A stretch of DNA of 64,000 nt from Schistosoma mansoni (Eukaryota; Platyhelminthes; Trematoda; Strigeidida; Schistosomatidae). A model generated the notes under the pieces. It was given only the letters and a program-made list of their open reading frames with translations, searched no databases and was not told the DNA's origin. The position numbers and the translations under genes are program-made. The DNA lies in assembly GCF_000237925.1 (NCBI RefSeq), contig NC_031499.1:3302775-3366774 (forward strand), written 5' to 3'. Below, one piece after another: positions 47,626 through 57,600 of the stretch; position 1 is the stretch's first letter, and every line of letters begins with the position of its first letter.

Positions 47626-50600
47626 TCAATTTTGCAATTGTTTCTCTGAAATAATTCGTATTAAAATAATATTAGCACCACGGATAAATAATTGTTGTTC
47701 GTTGCTGTCATCACCATTATCATTGTCATAATGATGATCATCAATGGAAATTAATTCATTTTGTTGATTATGTTGTTTCTCAGTGAAAGAATGTTTCTGA
47801 TGAGTTTGTAAATTATACCAAAGTGAACTAGAATAAAATAAAGAATAATTAAAAATATTGATAAGAAAAGAAAAATAGTACTTAATTTGAAGATGCAGGT
47901 ATATCCAGCTGACGAGTCCCAAATAGGACGAAACGCGCGTCAAACTGGATTCCACTGCTAGCCACTATCCATCTTTGCTTACCATGCTTGTGAATTAAGG
48001 CTAAATTGGGGCAATACGCACAGTATGCACATATGCCAATTAGAGACTGACTAGTTGCAGTCCTAACAAATCGCTGGGAAGATTCAAACAAACAATACTG
48101 AATGAATTTGAATAGGTAAATTGTTTCTAGCAATAGAATTTATGACGCATGTTTCATCCCATTTCGAGCTCATCGGTGCTAACGTTCATATCGAGGTTTG
48201 AAGTGAGTACATTTTATTTCAAACTCTGAAAGCGTTATCTATTGAATTCACATCACCATTATCGTTAAAGATGCCATAGGCATTCGGAGTTTGACAATGC
48301 TTTTATATGTAACACCTTTATAATTGAGGTATACCAATCAAGTCAAATCAGAAGTCGGGAATGGAGAGGTTCGAAAATATACTTCGAAGGCTATCGATAT
48401 ATCGAGAAGCGTTTAGTCTAGGCTCGCTAGCAGTTGCAAAGAATAAGTACCACGGCGTACCCAGTCATGATCTAGTACAGATGCGTGACTGAGAGTCTTT
48501 AGCTAAGTGTGTCCAGTAAGATTAATGAGGTCAAGTATCAATATCGAAAACGCATATAACTATTTATTTGGGGGATTTATTTACCGCCATACGTTGTTCA
48601 ATGGATATGACGTTTATATTATTAATAAAAACAGTGAAGTTCAGAACTGAACTTTGACTAGCGTCTATTAGCATATGTTTATACTGTACAGATTATGCGG
48701 ATACAACTACTTTTAGCACAAGCAGTACCAAAAAAAGGATTATGGCTAGCAGTGGAATGTAGACAGACTGTACTAACATCGGTAACTATCAAGTGCATCA
48801 AATACGTAATATATTTTAATGGAAACTCAATCATCCATCAAAATATTCCTTAAGATAAGCTCATATATTTACTTTAGTAGTACAATTCCTGAGCACGAAA
48901 ACATTACCAATCGAAACTATTCAGTACGATTAAGCTGAACACTTTGTTATAAAACGCAAAATGTGAACGGAAAAACCACAACAACAACAATCACATGATA
49001 TAAAACTCACATATCAGACAGTTCAGACATATTTCGTTCATTCAAATCAACCATAGATGATGTCCAATTTGACGATTTATAATAATGACAATTATTATTA
49101 TTATTATTCTCGTCTAAATGATTATGAATATTCACTGAAACACTTTTATCAATCTTATCACATTTTTTGATAGATTGATCATCATGATCATTTGTATCAG
49201 ATAAAGGGGATTTACCGAGTAGATGAAAAGGTCTCAGTCTATTAATTTCATCATCATATACTTCTTTTTCCACAATCCCATCTTGATCATGATTTTCAAA
49301 CTGATCAGGAAATAACTGTCCGATTTCTAATGGTTTATCTAATAAAACGGGATAGTTACAAATATTTATAAGGAGTGAAAATAAAGATACATATCAAAGT
49401 TAGTGGAATAAAAATGTTATAATATATAATTTGTAACAGAACGATTGATGAACATAAGTAGTATATTATTTTCAATAGTTAAAATCATGAGTCAATTGAA
49501 GCTAGACCACCATGAAAGCACTGGACAGCCGTTTCGTCCTATATAGGGACTCATCAGCAGTGCTCATCCACGATCCCGCCTCACGAGATTCGAACCCAGG
49601 ACCTATAAGTCTCGCGCGCAAGCGCTTAACCTCTAGACCACTGAACCGGCACCCAACGGTGTTAATGTCTAACTAATTATTTGTTTATATTTTTGAGTAA
49701 AAAGAAAGTCTTCGGAGTTAATTAGTTAGTTGTTTGAACATTTTCTTGCCTTTATGAACGGAAATCCACACTCTCTGAGGCTTTAAACTTAGTTTAAAGC
49801 ATTTGATACTCATCATTCAGTCGAACTGTTCTAAAGATTATAAAATTAAGTATTAAATGGTAATTGGTGGTTTACTTTAGTTATCAGAGCTTATAACTTG
49901 TCTAATGATTAACAGAATAAGGTAAATCTAGTGCTTTTCACATGTACAACTAACAAACATGTCATTTAGTCAAGTTTAACACAATTCGATACTCGAATTA
50001 AATCGAAAACCAATAAATATTTAATCACAATATGGATCATTATATAAAAGACACCAATTTAATACCATATATGCTTAATGTATTTTGTTAGGAAAAAATT
50101 GGCAGTTTTCTGACACTGTATTGATGATATAGTGTTCACTGAATTAGCATAAGCAACATTTATCTGGTCTATACCATGTAATTTGATTTTTTAGATATTC
50201 ACTTATTCAGTAATTCTTTTTAGAGTTTAAGATCAGTGACTTATGCAATGGAATGTAGTATTAAAGTGTTATCAGATTAAAATGAAAGTAGATTTGGTTG
50301 GTTAACTAGTGTTTTACAGAGACATAGTAGAAGATATAGCATCTATTCACGAGATCAACAACTGTTGGTTCAAGTCATGTTAGTGAGATTCAAACTACCA
50401 TGGTAGGGATTCATGCAATAATTCCAATCAATGGTTGTAGACATTAGATGATATGGCTTGAAATCGATCATACTGTGATGCAGATACATTCATCCTTTAT
50501 CTTCTAGATACCTCTTAATACATGTCATTTTTATTCCACCATGTCAATGTTTAGTCTTTTACATTATTTTACTGTTGTTACATTATTTCAGGCTTTTTGT

Positions 50601-53600
50601 TTGTAATTTATCTCATTCATTTCATTTAATTATGTTTGTATTGTAGAGCCAACTGAACTAATGTAATATTTACACCAGGTTCTACGTTGATTACAATTAA
50701 CTGAATAAGATGAATTTTAAATTCAGAAAGGGTTTTTTCTGGATATTTCAGTATTTTCATAGTTGAGATCTTGAGTCAATTGCAGCTAAACCACCATGAA
50801 AGCACTGGACAGCCGTTTCGTCCTATATAGGGACTCATCAGCAGTGCGCATTCACGATCCCGCCTCGCGAGATTCGAACCCAGGACCTATAAGTCTCGCG
50901 CGCGAGCGCTTAACCTCTAGACCACTGAGCCGGCATCCAACGGTGTTAATGTCTAACTTCAACCGATCCATGATGTTTTGAGCAACCGTTCACCAATTGT
51001 CTTCAGTGAGTTGATATCTCTACAACAGACTTGGTTGAAGTCCACTGGTCACTGCCTACCACTAGAACTCAAAGAAACATTCCTTACAGTCAGTCACTAG
51101 TGAGCATATCATTATAGATCAGAAGGAGTTTTTGTGGATATTTCAGTATTTTCATAATTGAAACCATGAGTCAATTGAAGCTAGACCACCATGGAAAACC
51201 TGGAAGCACTGGACGGCCGTTTCGTCCTATTATTTTAAATTTTAAATTAACAAGAAACTATACATATTAAACATAACGTGATAGAAATGATATAATTTAA
51301 TCATTTAACATAAATATTACAAAAATATGTATTTACTATCCTTCAGCTGATCATCAGTTTGATTGGATGGTGATTGGCATAAATTTGAACATTGTTTTAA
51401 CTGAAATAAAGCGTCATTATTTCGTTGAAACTTTCGTAAACGTTGTTCCCGTCGTTTTTTACTTCGTCCCGGTTTTCCATTCTACAAGAACAAATTGAGA
51501 AGAATATTTAGGATGTGTGGGCGAGAATGATTGGTTGTTTGCTTAGTCAGACTTGTAATATAGTTTGACAGGTACTAGATGAGCTATATATTCTCCTATC
51601 CTTATTATTATTGTGATTGTGTAGGATTGTTGTCGGTTTTTGGTGTGGAAATATATTTACATTCTAGTCAGGCTAATCATGTGTTCTTGATCTGAGTTGT
51701 GTCAAAGTCCTGTAGAATAGACACTGGGAGGGAACCTAGTGTAGATATTCGTCAAAGGCAAATTAGCGTCCCATTCGTGTAGAAGAGCGTTATAACAATT
51801 TAAGATGTATTTCTATGACAGAATAAAATTAATGTCATTAAATTAATCAAAAATATGTGCGCATTGTTGTTATTATTGAAGTATCGTTGTAGCATATTAA
51901 CAAAAAAAACTATTTGCAACAAGTTGGTGAGTGGGACGATACTTTAATGGTTAAAATGTGTTTGATTTTTAATCACTAGATTCAAAGTTTTAACGTCATT
52001 CTGCCTCTTTAGTTTGGGCAACCGGTTAGTATTACTAGATGGCACATTAAGAGTATAATTTGAAACCAAATGCACGAATATGCATTTGGTAAGTTATAAA
52101 AACAATTTTGTCAGTTAGTAAGGAAAAAAATAGAACCTAGTACGAATATTCATAGACTGATTTTGTCATATTTGTATCTGTACTCTGAGAAAGACTATTG
52201 ACAAGATAGAAATTAACAGTGTCCAGATGATAATAGTTTAAATTAACAGAACACACACCGGGTAAGTTATAGTGAGGTTACAATCAGGGTATTAGGGAAT
52301 GTAGGTAAATCAGTTGATGAGGTCATGAATCTTCATCGATTGAGATGGTTAGGCCATGTGTTACGTATGCCTGAACACCGATTACCACGACGCGCAACAC
52401 TGACTAGTGTTGGGGATGGTTGGAAGAAAGTTAGGGGCGGCCAAACCAAAACGTGGCATCAGTGCTTGAATTCACTAACTTCTAGTATGATCTATGTTGG
52501 CAGATGCAGACTACTTGGTTGGGGTCCGCGTGACTATCATAACCAATGGTTGGAGACTTTAGGTGACATGGCTCAGAATCGATCACAATGGCGTAGGTGT
52601 ATACACTCTTTATCTTCTCTTAAACCTTGAGATTAAAATTGCTTCATAACTTTCTTCTTTCCTATACTATATCCTTATATACAACCTATCTTTTATATAC
52701 TACCACCACTAAATTAACTACTTCTATGAATTTGGTGTTCATTTTGTTGTGCTAATGAGGTATGGCAACTTGGACCAATGCATATATGTGCCTGGTCCTA
52801 CGTTGTAGCTGACTGACTGACACATATTAAAAAAATCAAATAACGTTGGGAAATGAAATGTATAGTGTAATATTACATTATAAGATTATAAGACAAGTGA
52901 TTGAAGGTTTCCAACCATATGAAACGTACACAAGAATTATTCACCTACCAATATATCAAGACTCAATAATTAGTAACTTCATGAACTTATGCTATGACTC
53001 GCTAGTCTTGTTTCTACCTACTTTTATAGGAGAGAGTCACTGTAAACATCTATTTTAGTCTATTATGAAACTCTTTTGTCAGTAATTCCTTAATATGGTC
53101 ATATTCCATCTTCAAACTATTTTGATCTGAATTTGATACCTACTTTCAATCTTATTATTTACTGTGATTAATTTATTGTTAAATAAATAAGAACACCTTA
53201 GATAATATTTTAACTAGGTTTTATATTCTAGTTATTGTTCAAGTCTAGGGATTATTTCAGTTTGATTAATCGACTAGAGATTTATTTATTTAGGTTTATG
53301 CTTAAAGTGTGAAGTTCACGGATATTACTTAGTTGTCCACAATAAAGTAAATAGAACAATGTTTACGTATGTACCCTCCCTCAGTGATTTTGAAGTAGAA
53401 TTAAAGGAGAAATACTTTAAGTCGACACTCTAAACTTTATAGGAGATTATTAAGGTGATAATTATTTGAAATATCTAAGATATAAGTGTAAGTTAAACCG
53501 TAATTTTAATACAAAATCCATGATATTAAGTTAAACAGTTGATATTATATGGAGGAAATTTGTATACGTTGAAATAATCAGTGAAATCCTTCATATTTTG

Positions 53601-53815
53601 AGTAATATATATTAGAATCGGTAACAAAAGAGTAGATGTATTCAGTGAATCTTCCCTTAGTATTTCTTACATTTTGCAAAGCTGATTTATTCTTTCTTCA
53701 TGAGTCACAATATCTATACCGAATCTTTTCTACTATACCGGATAGTACTACTACTTCGAATAGTCTGGGATTCACCTTGATGATTTCATCTCACTGTGTT
53801 GATGTAGGATGAAAA

Positions 53816-53865
<50 letters not shown>

Positions 53866-53916
53866 GCAGTTGGGTCACTGAATATCGAACAGATCATCGA
53901 TCCCTGTCAAGGTCAA

Positions 53917-53980
<64 letters not shown>

Positions 53981-55819
53981 TTCTACATTAACTATCACAG
54001 AATGGCATCAAGCAATGTTTGTTAATAAAGAAATTTCATTAACTGATAAAATATATTTCTGAGTGTTGTGATGGACGGTGTTCAAAATCTGATACTGGTA
54101 TACTGTGTGCTATGCGCTACCACACCCCAACTGATTACTTGAGCAAAAACACAACAGCGAGTGAGAAAGTGCATTGAACTACTGGATAAAATGCACAAAT
54201 ACTCATTCATATATATACCACTATAATCCTTAGTAAATTGACCCACTTCTTAGCTAATGAAATGCTCTTGTCCTTAAGATCACTTCTGATTGCCATCAAT
54301 TGACCTTCTCATTAGACTACTTCTGATTGGCTCACCATATTACTGAGTAATATGACTGATTAGTTTGGATACCGATTAACATCAACCAGAATTTCATGTT
54401 CAAAATCACAGTTAAACATTTGATATTTCAAGCATTATACATTTGGATCTTAATAACATATTGAATACTACCAGTGCTTATATTTTTGTCTAGCAATTAG
54501 AACTGTATTCATGTAAATACATGTGATTCAATTAAGTATATTGATCAACAGAATTTTCTAAACTGTTCTCTTGTATTCAAACTAAGGGAATTAAATTATT
54601 GCCTAAAACTATGAATATAGATATGCGAACGTGGTGAAATAAATGTAAAAATCAAAATGACTTCTAGGAATAAACAAAACCTACACCTTTTAAAGCTGAT
54701 TTCGGAAGATGAACAGAATACTCAGTCACATTCTTTAGAATCTAAAGATATTTAGAAAAGAATGAAAAATAAGAACATCGATGATGCACGGTTAATTAAT
54801 ATAATTAATAAAAACATAACTGATCGGTCCTTAAGTAGTGCAAAATGTCATGCTGATCTAAACTTTTAGTGATGGTGATTTGTAGGTCAAGTGAATTTTC
54901 GTTCTCTGAGCTAGATGCTTTGAATGTGTTTTGCTCAGCTACTATACAGTTGATTGGTGGTTCATATATGTCCGTTTCCTTATTGTTCCAGGTACCGTTT
55001 GCTGACTGATCCTAACAAACACAACACCTAAGTTTCGAGTTTCTTTCCGACTACTTTTAACTACTTAACAAAGTATTAATAGCAAATGAAGATGTGAATG
55101 AGATTAAAATCACATTAAAACTATGCCTATGACATTTATTTATTTATTTAAGTTTTACTGGCATGTATTGGTAGTTAAATTAATGTGAATAAGTTTGTAG
55201 TATCTCTTTCCAAGCAGTGCGCATTCACGGTCGAGCTCGCGGGACTCGAACCCAGGACCTATCAGTTTCGCGAGGCGGGATGGTGGATGCGCACTGCTGA
55301 GGAGTCCCACAATAGGACGAAACGGCCGTCCAGTACTTCCAGGTTTTCCATGGTAGTCTAGCTTCAATTGACTCATTATCTCAACTATATAAAATTAATA
55401 AAATCTCCACAAAACCCCCTTCTGATAAACTGTAAATTAATTGAATTTGGGATATATTCTGTTATTGATGACATAAAATGGAATTTGATCAGTCTTATTG
55501 GGTGTATATATGTTTATCCAGTGTGGATTGTTTCGATATAAAAGTCAATTATAACACAAATTTATGCAGAACAGATAAACTGTACATGGTTTTTTTTAAA
55601 ATTACTAATTGTCACTTACTAAATTCCAATAACGATCGAAAGCAACTAAATTGCCAATAATTGAAGCACGAGGCTCCTTTAAACCACGAGTCATAACCAT
55701 TATTTGACTTTGATTTTGCATAGCTTTCCATAAACTAGCCATAGGACTGAAGATACGTTGCTGTTGTCTACGTGAATGGAAACGATGTACACCATAATGA
55801 ATTTGTGCAGGATCGAAAC
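47626..55819 (-). CDS. LSM11: LSm11-like U7 snRNP protein, at least four exons
   Basis: Exons found: 55819-55620 (ends phase 0), 51481-51337 (phase 0 to 1), 49338-49011 (1 to 2) and 47827-47626 (2 to stop TGA/TAA); all have GT/AG ends and compatible phases. The first carries the Sm1 part: SPMASLWKAMQNQSQIMVMT then LVAFDRYWNL, matching the LSm11 segment GFLVAFDKFWNM. The second is basic (GRSKKRREQRLRK). The third is an acidic, Asn/Asp-rich linker. The last ends NEQQLFIRGANIILIRII, matching the Sm2 motif IFIRGENVLLV of LSm11. A long spacer between Sm1 and Sm2 is typical of this family. LSm11 replaces SmD2 in the U7 ring that guides histone mRNA 3' cleavage. The N-terminal exons (before 55819) and the short strand after WNL are not located. 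Introns are rich in SINE copies. Confidence 0.8.
47880..48190 (+). repeat. SM-alpha-type satellite unit with hammerhead
   Basis: The block from GATGCAGGTATATCCAG to CCACTATCCATCTTTGC, followed by GTGAATTAAGGCTAAATTGG, matches the schistosome SM-alpha hammerhead repeat in layout. It lies in the last LSm11 intron, antisense to the gene, 50 bp upstream of the final exon's acceptor. A single unit, not a tandem array. Confidence 0.75.
47903..47950 (+). ncRNA. SM-alpha hammerhead ribozyme with three extra A residues
   Basis: Stem I 5' strand AUCCAG (47903-47908), core CUGACGA (47909-47915), stem II GUCC/GGAC with loop CAAAUA, GAAA (47930-47933), short stem III, GUC ending at C 47941. Stem I 3' strand CUGGAU begins at 47945 after AAA. 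In the SM-alpha consensus I recall, CUGG follows the cleavage C directly. Three unpaired As at the scissile site would disturb stacking, so activity is doubtful. Confidence 0.75.
48200..49000. other. Intron sequence of the LSm11-like gene
   Basis: Intron between the last two exons. No other recognised element apart from the SM-alpha unit at its 3' side. Confidence 0.4.
49485..49680 (-). repeat. SINE with hammerhead in an LSm11 intron, sense
   Basis: Minus-strand unit with tRNA-like head (box A TGGTCTAGAGG, box B GGTTCGAATC, about 49586-49645), hammerhead (49518-49563) and tail. The A-box region has CCGGTTCAGTGG and the head starts at ATTAGTTAGACATTAACACC. It lies between exons 49338 and 51337 in the same orientation as the gene. 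Confidence 0.85.
49518..49563 (-). ncRNA. Hammerhead ribozyme, canonical core
   Basis: GCACUG, CUGAUGA (the canonical core), stem II GUCC/GGAC, GAAA, A-C/G-U stem III closing GGCU, GUC, CAGUGC. Every invariant position fits and stem I is perfect. In the LSm11 pre-mRNA it would lie in the second listed intron in the sense direction. Confidence 0.87.
50395..50700 (+). repeat. Decayed LINE 3' fragment
   Basis: Contains AATCAATGGTTGTAGACATTA, then a GGCTTGAAATCGATC block that matches the coding tail of the LINE at 52290-52815 (NQWLETLGDMAQNRS). Strongly decayed. Confidence 0.45.
50802..50847 (-). ncRNA. Hammerhead ribozyme, canonical core
   Basis: Same as the 49518 copy over the whole motif: GCACUG, CUGAUGA, GUCC/GGAC, GAAA, GUC, CAGUGC. 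It differs outside the core (tail has CAGCTAAACC). It is in the same intron, in sense orientation. Confidence 0.87.
51160..51238 (-). repeat. Truncated hammerhead SINE 3' half
   Basis: Keeps GGACGAAAC, GGCCGUC, CAGUGC and the tail, but the 5' strand of stem I and the CUGAnGA core are missing, so it cannot act alone. The break is at AATAGGACG, immediately next to AT-rich flank. Confidence 0.8.
51550..51800 (-). mobile_element. Solo LTR-like fossil, copy 2
   Basis: Shares with 33690-33910 the blocks GTGTGGAAATATATTTAC, GTTGTGTCAAAGTCCTGTAG and ATTCGTCAAAGGCAAATTAG. Located in the large LSm11 intron. On the minus strand it starts near TGTTATAACGCTC. No internal region. Confidence 0.5.
51925..52065 (+). 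repeat. Second tRNA-like SINE family, copy 2
   Basis: ACTTTAATGGTTAAAATGTG (box A-like) followed by AATCACTAGATTCAAAG and TTTAGTTTGGGCAACCGG. Aligns with 58740-58890 and 39130-39260. Box B is decayed. Confidence 0.45.
52290..52815 (+). mobile_element. LINE 3' end (RTE-like), C-terminus and tail
   Basis: An open frame at 52325-52630 encodes a reverse transcriptase C-terminal tail: RLRWLGHVLRMPEHRLPRR, then GDGWKKVRGGQTKTW and NQWLETLGDMA, ending LSSLKP. A non-coding part with a TGACTGACTGAC tail (about 52806) follows. It is 5' truncated and relatively young because the frame is open. It differs from the SR2-like element at 22738, so it is a second LINE lineage. Confidence 0.75.
53819..53978. 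repeat. Two long AT dinucleotide tracts around a short unique island
   Basis: An AT tract of about 40 bp (53819-53862) and another of about 60 bp (53918-53976) flank 55 bp beginning CCGGCAGTTGGG. The ORF reading through it is an artefact of the repeat. Confidence 0.9.
54790..55012 (-). CDS. Candidate exon, possibly of the LSm11-like gene
   Basis: A T-rich acceptor ends TTGTTAG at 55012-55013, and the following frame (DQSANGTWNNKETDIYEPP) stays open for about 75 codons. Phase 0 at the acceptor would suit the preceding LSm11 exon, which ends in phase 0. No donor near the end is convincing in phase 0, and the protein does not resemble the LSm11 segment expected there. It could be a separate or chance frame. 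Confidence 0.25.
55205..55430 (+). repeat. SINE with hammerhead, head-to-head chimera
   Basis: A minus-oriented tRNA-like piece (GGGACTCGAACCCAGGACCT, 55240-55260) runs straight into a plus-oriented piece (from about 55268) with a hammerhead (55291-55336) and tail. The two halves of one family meet in opposite directions. It lies in the large LSm11 intron, antisense. Confidence 0.75.
55291..55336 (+). ncRNA. Hammerhead ribozyme, complete core, stem I with one mismatch
   Basis: GCACUG, CUGAGGA, stem II GUCC/GGAC, GAAA, GUC, then CAGUAC instead of CAGUGC, giving one mismatched pair near the end of stem I. The core is otherwise intact. Confidence 0.8.
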
Positions 55820-56204
55820 CTTATTTATTATTAAGGCGAATAAAAATAAGCAACTAAATATGAAGTGAGAAAGCAATACAGTATAAATAATATAGTATTC
55901 AATACAACTGGTGAGGGCTTGTTTGGAAGATCATTTTGGAAACACTAAACTTATCATTACTTTAAATTGCTACGTTTATTAATCAACTGAATATTGAAAC
56001 CAACTATAAATCAGTTTACATGATTCACTAATGTGCCTGAAAGTTGATCTTTTTCATGGTCATGTAAATATCATGAAAATAAAAACTCTTGTAAAGTCCA
56101 TTATCATCTCTGTATATATGTACACGATTTTTCACTACTGCAATGTCACTGTATATTGGCGGGTGTGAGGCAGTTTCCCAGCAAAAGCAATGGAAAATAG
56201 TTGC

Positions 56205-56480
56205 GCCGTGTCGTAGATTGATTGAAGTTAGATAACAATACCATCGGATGACTGCCCAGTAGTTTAGAGGCGTGTGATGCCAAAGGTCCTGAGTTTGATT
56301 CCCGCCTGAGGATTCTCATTCATGAGGAGTCCCATACTAGGATGGGTCAGTCGATCACAACGTAGAACTTCGTACGTACGTACTAGGATGAAACAGCCGT
56401 CTAATAGTTCCAGGTTTTTAATAGTGACCCAACAATGATGGGTTCATAATTTCAATGAAACTCAACAATTTCCACAACCC
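56205..56480 (+). repeat. Old SINE copy, ribozyme split by a LINE-tail insertion
   Basis: Decayed tRNA-like head (CAGTAGTTTAGAGG; GAGTTTGATTCC) and ribozyme region. The 37-nt insert 56345-56381 is flanked by a perfect 9-bp duplication ACTAGGATG (56336-56344 and 56382-56390). The insert reads as the reverse of a LINE tail (GGTCAGTCGATCACAACGTA). Confidence 0.75.
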
Positions 56481-57483
56481 TATACTGACAATTATCATGT
56501 GCTCACTCACTAGTGACTAGCTTCGAGAGGAAATCCCCTGAGTTCTGGTAAGAAGCCGTGACTAGTGGAACTAAACAATATCGGGTGTGAGGTAGTTAGT
56601 TACCCACTAGAGACGTTGATTATTTAATTTTTTAAATCATTTTAGGTTTGTTCATATATGAATAGTAGTAGAATTGTCTGTATTCCTTTACTAATCCAAC
56701 AATAAAATGCGATAACTGCCGCACTTAACATCTAACGATACCGGCTCCAATTTATCTGGGCTTATCAAGAAGCGACATAACTACGTTTATAAATGCGTTT
56801 GGTAAATAGGAAGTTAAAAATAAGTAAGACGAATGTAAATCAACAGGCCTGTGAATGACAACTTACGTAAAAGGGAACTAATCAGAATGAAAATTTCTAG
56901 ATCTAGAATGTTAACGATGTTCCAATGACAAAACACAAGTATCCATTCCTATTTTCCATAAAGAAGTTGGTTAGCTTTTGTAAAAATGTTTGTCTATATA
57001 TGTGACATAGTAAATACTAGCGCATAGTGCAGATTTACATCATTGTGTATTTTCCATCTATTAAGTGAGGATTTAACAACTTCACTAAATACATTATGGA
57101 TAGTTCATCCAAATGTGTGACTCGAATTCCAGTGAATAAGTCAGTACGTTATAAATGAGTTACGTTACTTATCTAAAAAATATACATAGAACTAAAAAAC
57201 TGCCACACACTATTCCAGTATTTCAGCAATGATCTTGTCTGTCTACTCTTTGAAACTGATCGGCTGTTAGTTAGGTTCGGTATGGCATTTTCACTTGAGA
57301 GCACAGAAAAGGAATTGCTAGCCTAATAAAAAAGGTCAAGAAAAAGATAAAATTTACTAGACTACCTATACAACCTTCATAATTAATAACGATTATAATG
57401 ACTAACAAACAAAGGAAGTGGAAGAGAACTTGAGGAGACTGATTTATTTTATCAGGGAATGATATAAGGTACTGTTGAAAACT

Positions 57484-57600
57484 AAGGAGCACTGGAAAGC
57501 TGTTTAGTCACAGCATAGGACTCTTCATCAGTGAGTACCCACCACCGCTGCAGAGATCAAACTCAGGATTTCCAGTCCTTCTTGGTTTTTAATTGTACCC
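57484..57600 (-). repeat. Decayed hammerhead SINE
   Basis: Minus strand: CACTGATGAAGAGTCC then GACTAAACAGC and CCAGTGCTCC line up with the ribozyme of the other copies. Key bases are lost (the first core C, the G of GAAA's partner strand and the GUC), so it is a fossil. Confidence 0.6.

Larger units (their letters stand above)
50740..51240 (-). repeat. Tandem SINE/hammerhead array: one full unit and a truncated one
   Basis: Read on the minus strand, the first unit (51240-51115) starts inside the ribozyme at AATAGGACGAAACGG and runs to the tail. The second (about 51100-50725) is complete with 5' region, tRNA-like head, hammerhead and tail. Head-to-tail tandem order is what SM-alpha satellite DNA shows. 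It lies in the LSm11 intron, sense. Confidence 0.8.

Noticed and set aside
53809-53991. Open frame in the AT repeat
   Set aside because: It reads through two AT dinucleotide tracts; the Ile-Tyr string is an artefact.
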